Shown one piece after another: positions 15,551-24,530 of a DNA stretch of 64,000 bases. The stretch covers positions 1 to 64,000 of the forward strand of contig NZ_LN609303.1 of NCBI RefSeq assembly GCF_001499675.1, given 5' to 3'. Numbering within the stretch: position 1 is the stretch's first letter; every line of letters starts with the position of its first letter. The stretch is from Acetobacter ghanensis. Its GTDB lineage: Bacteria; Pseudomonadota; Alphaproteobacteria; Acetobacterales; Acetobacteraceae. A program made the translations under genes and the position numbers. Below the pieces are notes generated by a model that saw only the letters and a list, made by a program, of their open reading frames with translations, was not told the origin of the DNA and ran no database searches.

Positions 15551-17518
15551 TCAGGCGGCGATCCGCACCACCTCAAGGTGGCTATCCAGATGGGCTTTGA
15601 CAGCGGCCCGCGCGTCAGGGTCAGCATCATCGGGCACCAGAACCCTGCCTGCCTGTTCAAGCAGGGCGTCTTTCACCTCAGACGCGTCTTCTTCCTGTCC
15701 TTCAGGGGCATGGGCCTCGCCTGCGTCAGCGGTTTCTCTCGGCGTAGTCTCAGCCTCGTCCGGCCCTTCCAGACCAGTTTCATACAGTTCTTCTTCAACG
15801 GTAAGCAGGTGATCAAATTCACCCTCTTCCTCATCGTCTGCCTCATGACCACCTCTCAAAGAGGCCAGCCTTTCAGCGTTACGCAACATAACAGTCAGTT
15901 CCGCTTTCCACTCATCGATCGCAGGACCGAACCCTGCCTGTTCGGGCACCCAACGACCGTCCGCTCCCACATGCGCCATGATGGCAGTCCGCATCTCCTT
16001 GCCAGTGTTGCGGGGCAGGAGTTTCAGCGCCTTACCCGCCTCCATGATGGCAGGTTTGCTGAAGCATTTGAGGAAATCGTCGAACGCCATATTGGGCATC
16101 TGCGCATCGGCGTCGAACAGCAGCCCCATGAGCTGGGCCGTTAGACCACTGCCGCTGTGCTGGCTGATCGTGCAGTTTGCGACGTTCTTGAGCACGGCTA
16201 CCGCTTCCTGTCGTAGCAGTGCAGGCTCGCGGATCAACACACCTTCGGGAAAGAGCGTGGCCAGGGCGGTCTCCCGCCGGGTCATCTGACCATAATGTTC
16301 TTGTTCAGGGGTATGCACTTTGACATTCTGCCCCCCAAGTGCGAGCAGCAGGGCCGCAACCAGATCCCACGGGTCTACGTCCTCAGCAACCGCATCAAGT
16401 GCTGCATGCAACGCCTGTGTGCGGATCAGACCCAGCATGGTCAGACCTGTGCCAGAAATGGCCGCCCGCTCTTTGGGAGCCGCAACGCTAGCAGGCACAA
16501 TGCTACGCGGGGGCACAGTCCCTTCCTGTTCTTCCAGCGCCTGCGGCCGCAACGGGATTTCGTCAATCCTCAAGGTGTTGGGGTTGAGGAAATACCCCAT
16601 CACATCGGTTTCTTCAGCGGCCATCCAGTTCAGCACCCGCTTGTAGCCATCTGGCGCCGCCGCCTGCCCGTAGTCTCCGACGTCCATCCTGACCCCGCCC
16701 TCGGGCAGACAGTCGGTCAGCCACTGCTCCTGTGCGGCGGCATAGGTCGAGCCATCCTCGGTAAAGCGGTTGTCCTTCCCGCCTTCACCAAACAGGTCTT
16801 CAGTCCACACCACGCCACAGGCCTTCGCCGTAGCCTCATCAAAGCGGGCATCCACCGCCATATAACGTGCCTGTTTCAGGAAGCGGGCGAGCTCGCGCCA
16901 GGGCACCGTGTCCTCGGGATCTTCGGCGTTCAGACGATACTCGGCCGGGTCCGCATCCTCCTCGACCATATCCTCAAAGATTTCGGCCCATGCCGCGCGC
17001 TGCTCTTCTAACGGGGCGGCGGCGATCACTTTCAAATCGTTGAAGTCCGGGCCACGGCCCATGTCGATCGCGTGCAGGATCGGATCATGCAGACCTGCCA
17101 GAAGTGAAAGGCGTTTCAGATAGGCCGGTGTGACCATCAGCGCGCGGGAAATTTGTGCGTCTGTATACGCTTTTTCGCGGCGGGCCTTATCGACAAAGCG
17201 CCATTGCTCACTCTGCGTCATCGCCTCGCGGATGATGTTTTCGGAACCAGCCGCCAGCCCATCCAGTTTTTCGTCAGAGGACGTCACGATGACGTGCATT
17301 TCACGCATCTTGGCAAGAACGCAGGCCCGGCGGCGGCGATGGCCAGCGACGATCATCAGCTGGCCGTCAGGCAATTCGCGCACCAGCGGGGCCTGCAGGA
17401 GACCCACCACCTTGATGTTATGGGCAAGGCGTCGGTCGGCTTCGACATTAGGGGCTGAGGTGCGGGGGTTTTCGGGATTGTCGAGAAGGGTTTTCGGATC
17501 GACGACGCGCAGTTCCAT
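15551..17518 (-). CDS. Large ParB/RepB/Spo0J-family nuclease-domain protein, 655 aa
   Basis: The N-terminal ParB domain is clear: LRVVDPKTLLDNPENPR at the start, then the nucleotide-binding motif GHRRRRA at 59-65. An HTH follows at about 118-143 (DAQISRALMVTPAYLKRLSLLAGL). The remaining ~450 residues form a long C-terminal extension of unknown fold with an acidic tail (DDEEEGEFDH, EEDASE). Ordinary partition ParB proteins are about 300 aa. With no adjacent parA, this is probably a plasmid regulatory or DNA-processing protein. The start at 17518 (MELRVVD) is preferred to 17536. It is preceded by leader element G. Confidence 0.8.
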   Translation of the reverse strand: MELRVVDPKTLLDNPENPRTSAPNVEADRRLAHNIKVVGLLQAPLVRELPDGQLMIVAGHRRRRACVLAKMREMHVIVTSSDEKLDGLAAGSENIIREAMTQSEQWRFVDKARREKAYTDAQISRALMVTPAYLKRLSLLAGLHDPILHAIDMGRGPDFNDLKVIAAAPLEEQRAAWAEIFEDMVEEDADPAEYRLNAEDPEDTVPWRELARFLKQARYMAVDARFDEATAKACGVVWTEDLFGEGGKDNRFTEDGSTYAAAQEQWLTDCLPEGGVRMDVGDYGQAAAPDGYKRVLNWMAAEETDVMGYFLNPNTLRIDEIPLRPQALEEQEGTVPPRSIVPASVAAPKERAAISGTGLTMLGLIRTQALHAALDAVAEDVDPWDLVAALLLALGGQNVKVHTPEQEHYGQMTRRETALATLFPEGVLIREPALLRQEAVAVLKNVANCTISQHSGSGLTAQLMGLLFDADAQMPNMAFDDFLKCFSKPAIMEAGKALKLLPRNTGKEMRTAIMAHVGADGRWVPEQAGFGPAIDEWKAELTVMLRNAERLASLRGGHEADDEEEGEFDHLLTVEEELYETGLEGPDEAETTPRETADAGEAHAPEGQEEDASEVKDALLEQAGRVLVPDDADPDARAAVKAHLDSHLEVVRIAA

Positions 17519-17547
17519 GGAGAGGCTCCTGATCATGGGGAAAACTG

Positions 17548-17693
17548 GCAGGTGATTGCGTCAGAACTGATCTGCTCTTTTTATCAATCACCTGATGTTT
17601 TCCGCGCGGTCACAGCTTATGCGGGCGGGCAAGGCCGCGCCGTCAGGCGCGCACTGCCTGGCGCTTGCGCGCCTGCATGAGCTGTGGCAGGGC
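17548..17693 (-). promoter_or_regulatory. Two nested inverted repeats (element G)
   Basis: CAGGTGATTG (17548-17557)/CAATCACCTG (17584-17593) is a perfect 10-bp stem. CACAGCTTATGC (17610-17621)/GCATGAGCTGTG (17674-17685) is a 12-bp stem with one wobble, enclosing a GCGCGC-rich core with GGCGCTTGCGC. It starts 30 bp upstream of the 655-aa ParB-like gene. Confidence 0.6.
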
Positions 17694-18064
17694 CTTATCT
17701 CTACATTTTTCCGTTTTTTCTGCTTACGGCCTCATATCGATCTTACAGGCAATTAAGAGGATTGCACTTCATCTTAGACGTACTTTGCACGCTGTTTGGG
17801 AACCCTCGAACGCGTCCACCACGACAATTGTAGGCCGCTAAGGATACACCTCAACGACTACTTGACAGACGATAATTCGGACGAACGCTCAATATCCTAA
17901 ATGGCGTTACGAATTTGTCTGTAGAAGTTGGGCTTCGGAGCCAGAAAGATCCATCATCAATCCAATCCGTTAAACTCGCAGAATTAAAGTCCTAGGAATT
18001 CTTTAATACAAAACCAATATACAAGCTCGGTCCTTAAAACCTTATATGAAAGAGATGTTAATAG
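17694..18064. other. Intergenic stretch, no gene seen
   Basis: About 370 bp of lower GC than the backbone, between the leftward ParB-like gene and the rightward NYN gene. It must hold divergent promoters, but I could not pick convincing -35/-10 pairs. No repeats longer than about 8 bp were noted. Confidence 0.4.
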
Positions 18065-18745
18065 ATGACCCATGGGAAAACGCATATTTTTCTGGATAAC
18101 TCCAATATTTTCGGCGGCGCGCAACGTGCCGCCCGTGAGGTCGAAGGCGCACCGTGGCAAAGTGTTCGAGTTGATTATCAACATCTATTTGCCGTTATTC
18201 GTCGTAGGCGGACTTCTCTCGGTTACTCAATGTTGGCGGGCTCAGTTCCTCCGGGGAATGATGCTTTATGGACTGCAGCTCAAGTTGCAGGCTTTGATAC
18301 AACACTGTTAAAACGAGTAGAGAGTGATGACGGACGGTTAGTCGAGCAAGGTGTAGATGAGGTAATTCATCTCAAAATAGGGAATATACTTCTGGATGAA
18401 GACACTCCTGGAACACTTGTAATCTTGACTGGCGACGGTGCTATCACGGAGCAAGGATCAAGCTTCACCAAACAAGTTGAACGGGCAGCAAAGCGACAAT
18501 GGAACGTAGAAATTTGGTCCTGGAGATCACAACTTTCGCCTAAGCTGCGAGATATGCGCCTGAAATATCCTGACCATGTTACCGTTTACTTCCTCGATGA
18601 GTGGTATTGGGGTCTTATTTTTATTAAAAGCGGAACTTATACTGTTAAAAATGATCAAGTTACAATGCAAGGGCGTTCATCCCATGGTATTCGATTGACT
18701 GATGAAGCTTTTTCTGAGGCTGTCGACCGCACCTCTTCAACATAA
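18065..18745 (+). CDS. NYN domain (LabA/DUF88-type) protein, 226 aa
   Basis: The N-terminus HIFLDNSNIFGG (D11, N12, N14) and the later VDEVIHLKI and ILTGDGA segments are the conserved acidic positions of NYN/PIN-like ribonucleases. These proteins cleave or bind RNA, and some act in defence or RNA turnover. Codon and base composition are visibly less GC-rich than the flanking backbone, and it is oriented against its neighbours, suggesting later acquisition. The C-terminal ~70 residues (FLDEWYWGLIFIKSGTY onward) are not recognised. Confidence 0.82.
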   Translation: MTHGKTHIFLDNSNIFGGAQRAAREVEGAPWQSVRVDYQHLFAVIRRRRTSLGYSMLAGSVPPGNDALWTAAQVAGFDTTLLKRVESDDGRLVEQGVDEVIHLKIGNILLDEDTPGTLVILTGDGAITEQGSSFTKQVERAAKRQWNVEIWSWRSQLSPKLRDMRLKYPDHVTVYFLDEWYWGLIFIKSGTYTVKNDQVTMQGRSSHGIRLTDEAFSEAVDRTSST

Positions 18746-18972
18746 TTGACAAAATTTCCCCTTAGGATCCCGGTAGCGAACGCGGGAATTTACTCATCAA
18801 GGCCGTAGTGGAGTATAATTTCCTTCGAACACTGTGCTCGCAACACCAAAATTACAATACTCGCAATCTAACCTGTGGAACAGAGACACAACACAGGCGA
18901 CGACAATCCAATCACATCAATGCGCTTCATCATGCGGCTCCTTTGAGGGGATGTGATTCGTAATAGTTTCCA

Positions 18973-19008
18973 GTATGCCGTCCGACGTTGTGACGCCGGA
19001 CGGCATAC
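18973..19008. terminator. Perfect 12-bp hairpin downstream of methylase-helicase
   Basis: GTATGCCGTCCG (18973-18984)/CGGACGGCATAC (18997-19008), 5 bp beyond the stop of the 1709-aa leftward gene. The strong stem suits a terminator, but the U-tract is weak in both directions. Confidence 0.55.
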
Positions 19009-19013
19009 GTGGG

Positions 19014-22000
19014 TCAGGCCGCGTCCTTCAGAGCGTTGGGGGTATCGTCTTCCCCTGCTGAGGGCGGGATGTCATCGTTAGCCGGAGCCTCCTCCTCCTC
19101 TTCCCTGCTGGTTGCGGCAAGATCGGCTTCGAGGTCCGCCAGAGCGTTGCGCTTCTCATCAAGCAGCGCCTGATCACGGAACGGCACACCCAGTCTGGCC
19201 TGATAGGCGGGCAGCCGTCGTGCGGCTTCATCACGGGTTTTCTGGGTGTCGGCCAGTTCCCCATCAAGACGCAGCACGAGGTTTTCGATGCGGGCCACCA
19301 GTCCCAGAGGTTTCGTGTCCTGATCCACGGGAATGTCCACGGTTCCATAAGCGAACGCCACGGACAGCCCCGCCTCGGTCACCACCTTGTCCTCGGTGAA
19401 ACGCTGACGGTTGACGGCATCCAGCATGATGGCAAACCCGCCGATACGACCCAGCGTCCACCGACCTTCCTGCGCGTTCCTGACCGCCAGACGGAGCTGT
19501 GCCAGCAGGAACGCCCCCGCCTTCTCACGCTCGGTGATCACACCGCGTTCAGTCTCAAAGCTGAAGGCCTCACCGCGTGTGGCCACACGGGCCGCCAGAT
19601 CAGCCTCGATCAGCGGGATCCGCGTCTGCGCCCAGGCGATCTCACGCTCGGCCTGCTGGACAGCCCGGCGCACGGCGAACTGATCATCGTAATGGGCCGC
19701 ATAGAGGCGTTCGAGCCGTGCGAGCTCCGCTTCCAGACCGGCTTTCTGCATAAGCCGCATATCACCAGAGGCCAGCGCCTTGGCCATGGCGAACTGGTTG
19801 CCATCGCTATCCAGATCTTCCACACGCCGGATGGACCGATCACCAGACATGGCCATCGCGATGAAGCGCAGCTTGCGTTCGAGGAGCTGCCAGTTGGTGG
19901 CATCGACAGAGCCTTCCTGCGCGTAGGCGTAAATCCGTATTTCGGGGTTCTGGTTGCCCTGGCGTTCGATGCGCCCCTCGCGCTGGATGATGTCAGAGAC
20001 CAGCCAGGGCACATCCAGATGGTGCAGGGCCAGAAGCCGCTGCTGGGCGTTCACTCCTGTCCCCATGGTCTGGGTGCTGCCGATCAGGATGCGCTTGCGC
20101 CCGGCATTGAGGTCGCCAAAGAGACGCTGCTTGGCTTCGGCTTTCTTGTAGTCCTGCATGAAGGCGATCTGCTCGCGCGGCACCCCCATGCGCACCAGCT
20201 CGTCACGGATCCACAGATAGGCGGAGAAGCCCCGCTTGCCTTGTGCGCCCACAGTGCCCAGGTCGGAGAAAATCATCTGCACCGCACCTGGCACCGCATA
20301 GGGCTGGCCAGTCTCGGGATTGGTGTAGCGGTTCTGGGCACTCTCCTCCCAGATGGCGAAGACGTTGCGGATCATCAGATCGAGCTTGCTGTCCTCCCCC
20401 TCCCCTGCCCGGCCCCAGCCGACAAAGCGCAGATCAAGGGCTGCATGACGGGCGTCCCCCATGACCGAGAGCAGGATGTCGTCGCCCTTCTGGGGTTTAC
20501 CCTTGCGGTTCTCAATCGTCGTGATCCGCTCCGCCAAAGTCTTCTGGTAGGCGCGGAAGCGGGCATGGACTGGTGCCACGACAATCTGACGGTGCCCACC
20601 CTTGACTGCTGGCAGGCTCACATAACGGCGCAGATCGTCCTGCTGGACCACATCAGCAAAGTCACGATAGAGGGCCATGAGGTCCGCGACATTGACGAAC
20701 TCGGTAAAGCGCGTGACAGGCTTGTAGAGGCCACTGGGCTGCAGTTCGAGTTCGGTCCGGGTCTCCCCGAAATTGGCGGCCCAAGCGTCGAACTCGTGCA
20801 GGCCGCGGCTACGCAGCGCATCGAGCGCCATATAGCGCTGGACCGAATACAACTCGCCCAGCGTGTTGGTAATCGGGCTGCCTGACGCCAGCACCAGCGC
20901 GCGACCGGGATTGACCCGCTCCAGATACCGGGCCTTGACGAACAGGTCCCACGCGCGCTGGGAGCCTTCGGGAGCCACGCCCTTGAGATCGCCCTGATTA
21001 GTGGCAAAGCTCAGTTTGCGGAACTGCTGGGCCTCGTCCACGAGGATCTGATCAATCCCCAGTTCCCCCAGATGCAGCATGTCATCCTTGACGCTCGCCA
21101 GCCCTTCGAGCTTCGCCTCCATGATTTCCTTCATGTGCTCGATCCGCTTGCGCGACAGCCGGTCGTCTTTATTCATCTCGCAGAGCAGCGTGTCATAGGC
21201 GTCGATCTGTTCGTCGATCATCCCGCGCTCAAAGGATGCCTCGACCGCAATGAACTTGAAGGCGCCATGGGTGATGATGATCGCATCCCAGTTCCCCGTG
21301 GCCGCGCGGGCCAGAAACCGCTGGCGTTTGGCCTTCGCGAAATTCGTCTCATCGGCGACAAGGATTTTGGCAGTCGGATAGAGCATGAGAAACTCACGGG
21401 CCATCTGGGCCAGACAATGCCCGGGCACAACGATCATTGCCTTGCTGATCAGCCCCAGTCGCTTCTGCTCCATGACGGCGGCACACATGGAGAAAGTTTT
21501 GCCCGACCCCACGGCATGAGCGATGTAGGTGCTACCCGCGGCAATGATCCGCCAGATCACCCGCTTCTGATGTTCGCGCAGGGTGATGACAGTGCTTGCA
21601 CCGGGCAGACGCAGATGATCGCCGTTGAAGGTGCGTGGCACCAGATTGTTGTAGGTATCGTTATACAGCCGCACCAGCCGGTCAGCCCGCTCGGCATCCT
21701 GCCAGACCCAGTTCTGGAACGCCTGACGGATAGCGGCCAGCTTTTCCTTCGCTGCTTCGGTTTCCTGCGTGTTCAGCACCCGGCTGTCGTTGCCGTTTGA
21801 ATCCCTGATCGTGTCCCAGATTTTTGGAGAGGCCTGTGTGAGCGCGTCTTCGAGCAGTTCACCAGCGTGGCGGCGTACCGTTCCCCAGACTGACGTCGCT
21901 TCGGCCCGCCCCAGAAAAGCACGTTTCTCGACACTCCAGCAGGCCACCTCGGCGGTATGGTGGATGACAGCCTCAACCCCCAACACCTCGCGGGTGAAGG

Positions 22001-24143
22001 CCATGATGTCGCTCACTGGCAACCAGGGCGCACCCAGGCGGGCCGTAATGTCGGATGGCCTCAGATCCTCGGGCTGGGCCCGTTCCAGCGCTGCCGCCGT
22101 GCGGGCAAAACGCGGATCGTTCTGTGCTGCGTCACGGGCTGCCGCAAGTTTGGTGCGCACGGCCCCTGAGAGCAGCTCGTCCGCCGCCACCCACACATCG
22201 CACCCCGGGCACGAGGCCTCGGGATCGAGATAGACGGCCTCACCCAGCTCGTTCAGGGCTGCCTCTACGGTGCAACCCGTCAGCTCGGCGATCAGGGGCA
22301 GATCGACACGCGCCACGTCATGCAGGCAGACCGCCAGCGCGTCATGAGCGGAGTGGATTTCGGGCTCGACCGGCGCATGGATGACACGCTCGGTAAACAG
22401 CGGCCCAGGCCGGGCTGTCTGGGTGGCCTCGTCATACTCTTCAATGGAAGAGACCAGCCAGACATCGGGATCATCATAGAACGGCTGGAGGTTGGGCCGG
22501 CGGCGGCTTTCGGTTTCTTCGCCCGTGGTCGGGTTCACCCTGACGGTCGTGTTGGTCAGATTGATCGGCCCGAACTGACGCGTAAAGCTCTGCCAGGTCT
22601 GCCGGAGGCGATGCTGGTGCCGCCCGAACGGCTGGTTGTCCATCTGGGCGCGCAACACGGCTTTGGCTGCATCCCGCACCGGGATCAGGGCTTCAATGAT
22701 GCGTGCGTGTTTCTGGAAGAGGCCTTCTTTCTGGTCCCCCTTGCGGATGGGCACCTCCTGACCTGTGCCACCTATGATCTGATGCAGGATGCGGTTGTGC
22801 AGATAGTAGCTGCCTTCCTTCAGGTCAGCGCCTGACGCCGCGGTGCCAACGCGCAGGCCATCCAGTTCTGGCCGCGTAATGCGCTGCTCTACGGGCAGCA
22901 GAAACCGGGTCTCGGGGGCGATGTAGGCCAGCGCTTCCGGTAGAGCAGTCTGAAGGTCCATGCCCGCCACCGGCAGGCAGCAGTAATCCAGACCGAACTG
23001 GCTGCTTGCCCAACCATGCCGCCCCAGAACCTGAGCGGAATTGTCTAGGAAATAGCGGTTGATCCGCAGCGGGCCGCACCCTTCATCACTGTCGGGTACG
23101 GGAGCTGTTTCCAGCCAGGTCTGATCGCCGGGCATCTCACCGATCATGCGTTTGCGGAACACAAGCAGATCGAGCACGACCTCGGTGCCGGCATCCGCAC
23201 GCATTGCTCCTGCGGGCAGACGCACCGCCCCCAGCAGGTCAGCCTCTTCGGCGATATGCTGACGTGCCTTCGGGTCGGTTTTATCCAGCGTATGACGTGA
23301 CGTGACGAACGCTGCGAAGCCGCCCGGACGCAGGGCACCAACTGAGCGGGCGATAAACCAGTCATGAAGACTGAACCCTCGCAGCTCACGATGATCCACC
23401 GCGTTGACCAGACGGTTGGAGAAGGGCGGATTGCCAATCGCCAGATCATAGGTGGTTGCCAGCGTTGCCTTCGTGAAGTCTTCGTTCCTGATCCACTGTT
23501 TGGGGAACAGCTTGCGGGCAATCCGTGCGGCAATTCCATCGACTTCAATGCCGGTAAAGGCGATCAGGCCTTCGAGACGCTCGGGCCTGAGGGCGATGAA
23601 CTGGCCAACACCACAGCCGGGTTCCAGAACGGACCCGCCTTGGAAGCCACGCTTCATGAGCATGTCCCAGACGGCGGTGACGATATATTCCGGCGTGTAA
23701 TGGGCATACTGGGTGGAGCGGGCGAGGGCGGCATGGTCCGTCTCACTGCAGGCCGCCTCCAGAGCATGGCCGATGCTGTCCCATCCTGCGCGGTAAGGCT
23801 CACCGGCACGGGGAAAGAGAGCGTTGGCCAATTCACCCGCCCCAAAGCCAATAAACCGGCTCAGCACAGCCTGCTCGTCGGGGGTTGCATTACGGTCTTC
23901 GGCTTCGAGCGTTCCCAGGAGCTTAATGGCCGCAATATTGTCCCGCGCGCGGTCTTTCCAGCTGTTGGCAAGGCCACGGGTTTCCTTGAGCCGGAAATCG
24001 GTCTGGGGGATGACCAGCGGGGTTTCTGCGATGGGGGAGGGGAGGGGGCTGTCTTCGCCTTCAAGCTCACCCCAGAACAGGTCTGCGGCACCGCTGAGGG
24101 AAGAGGAAGAGAACAGGCTGAGCTGATCATCGAACAGGGACAT
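19014..24143 (-). CDS. Giant N6-adenine methyltransferase-SNF2 helicase fusion, 1709 aa
   Basis: Domains in order: a methyltransferase core at about 145-260 with SAM motif LEPGCGVGQF (173-182) and catalytic motif NPPF (238-241); a central linker with CxGC cysteines; a superfamily 2 helicase with Walker A HAVGSGKTF (about 880), DEAQ box (about 1037), SGSPITNT motif III and REGRIERQG motif VI (about 1388); and a C-terminal coiled-coil/acidic tail. This architecture is known from large plasmids and phages (strawberry-notch/Snf2-methylase type). Role inferred: plasmid DNA modification or protection against host restriction. It is the longest gene here, monocistronic, with hairpins before and after. 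Confidence 0.85.
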   Translation of the reverse strand: MSLFDDQLSLFSSSSLSGAADLFWGELEGEDSPLPSPIAETPLVIPQTDFRLKETRGLANSWKDRARDNIAAIKLLGTLEAEDRNATPDEQAVLSRFIGFGAGELANALFPRAGEPYRAGWDSIGHALEAACSETDHAALARSTQYAHYTPEYIVTAVWDMLMKRGFQGGSVLEPGCGVGQFIALRPERLEGLIAFTGIEVDGIAARIARKLFPKQWIRNEDFTKATLATTYDLAIGNPPFSNRLVNAVDHRELRGFSLHDWFIARSVGALRPGGFAAFVTSRHTLDKTDPKARQHIAEEADLLGAVRLPAGAMRADAGTEVVLDLLVFRKRMIGEMPGDQTWLETAPVPDSDEGCGPLRINRYFLDNSAQVLGRHGWASSQFGLDYCCLPVAGMDLQTALPEALAYIAPETRFLLPVEQRITRPELDGLRVGTAASGADLKEGSYYLHNRILHQIIGGTGQEVPIRKGDQKEGLFQKHARIIEALIPVRDAAKAVLRAQMDNQPFGRHQHRLRQTWQSFTRQFGPINLTNTTVRVNPTTGEETESRRRPNLQPFYDDPDVWLVSSIEEYDEATQTARPGPLFTERVIHAPVEPEIHSAHDALAVCLHDVARVDLPLIAELTGCTVEAALNELGEAVYLDPEASCPGCDVWVAADELLSGAVRTKLAAARDAAQNDPRFARTAAALERAQPEDLRPSDITARLGAPWLPVSDIMAFTREVLGVEAVIHHTAEVACWSVEKRAFLGRAEATSVWGTVRRHAGELLEDALTQASPKIWDTIRDSNGNDSRVLNTQETEAAKEKLAAIRQAFQNWVWQDAERADRLVRLYNDTYNNLVPRTFNGDHLRLPGASTVITLREHQKRVIWRIIAAGSTYIAHAVGSGKTFSMCAAVMEQKRLGLISKAMIVVPGHCLAQMAREFLMLYPTAKILVADETNFAKAKRQRFLARAATGNWDAIIITHGAFKFIAVEASFERGMIDEQIDAYDTLLCEMNKDDRLSRKRIEHMKEIMEAKLEGLASVKDDMLHLGELGIDQILVDEAQQFRKLSFATNQGDLKGVAPEGSQRAWDLFVKARYLERVNPGRALVLASGSPITNTLGELYSVQRYMALDALRSRGLHEFDAWAANFGETRTELELQPSGLYKPVTRFTEFVNVADLMALYRDFADVVQQDDLRRYVSLPAVKGGHRQIVVAPVHARFRAYQKTLAERITTIENRKGKPQKGDDILLSVMGDARHAALDLRFVGWGRAGEGEDSKLDLMIRNVFAIWEESAQNRYTNPETGQPYAVPGAVQMIFSDLGTVGAQGKRGFSAYLWIRDELVRMGVPREQIAFMQDYKKAEAKQRLFGDLNAGRKRILIGSTQTMGTGVNAQQRLLALHHLDVPWLVSDIIQREGRIERQGNQNPEIRIYAYAQEGSVDATNWQLLERKLRFIAMAMSGDRSIRRVEDLDSDGNQFAMAKALASGDMRLMQKAGLEAELARLERLYAAHYDDQFAVRRAVQQAEREIAWAQTRIPLIEADLAARVATRGEAFSFETERGVITEREKAGAFLLAQLRLAVRNAQEGRWTLGRIGGFAIMLDAVNRQRFTEDKVVTEAGLSVAFAYGTVDIPVDQDTKPLGLVARIENLVLRLDGELADTQKTRDEAARRLPAYQARLGVPFRDQALLDEKRNALADLEADLAATSREEEEEAPANDDIPPSAGEDDTPNALKDAA

Positions 24144-24162
24144 GAAAGGCTCCGGATAAACG

Positions 24163-24200
24163 CCGAACGCCGCCTGCGTCTGGGACGAGGCGGCGTTCGG
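24163..24200 (-). promoter_or_regulatory. Hairpin in leader of methylase-helicase (element H)
   Basis: CCGAACGCCGCC (24163-24174)/GGCGGCGTTCGG (24189-24200) is a perfect 12-bp stem, topped by CGTC/GACG. It lies 20 bp upstream of the start codon at 24143, so it overlaps the ribosome-binding zone and could limit translation of a costly protein. Further GC-rich imperfect repeats lie at 24257-24375. Confidence 0.6.
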
Positions 24201-24420
24201 GGAGGATGAATAACGGCAGGGAAGGGGACTGAGCGCTGGGTTGCGTCAGATTTTCTTCTGCATGCTGTCTCCGGAACCGGGCCTGGGTGGCGCGGGCAAA
24301 GGCGGCGCCCGGGCCGGGATCGGGCTGGCGTCAGACAGACCGACCCACCCTTTGCGCGGGACGCTCAGGGCTGGTCGGGGTTTTATTTTTATCTCACGCG
24401 TAGCTGAGTATTTTTTGGAA

Positions 24421-24511
24421 ATTAGACATGTCTAATAGAAATTAACAGGTTGATCTGACATTCTGTGGGATGTAATCATTGCGCGGCAAACGTAATTAGA
24501 CATGTCTAATT
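24421..24511. promoter_or_regulatory. Two palindromic operators/partition sites upstream of parA
   Basis: ATTAGACATGTCTAAT occurs at 24421-24436 and again at 24495-24510. The second copy extends to an 18-bp perfect palindrome (24494-24511). Centres are 74 bp apart, about seven helical turns, so a dimeric protein could bind both on one DNA face. The second copy lies 20 bp before parA. Likely target of the ParA or ParB-like protein for autoregulation or partition. Confidence 0.7.
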
Positions 24512-24530
24512 TATATAAGGCGGTAGCTGC

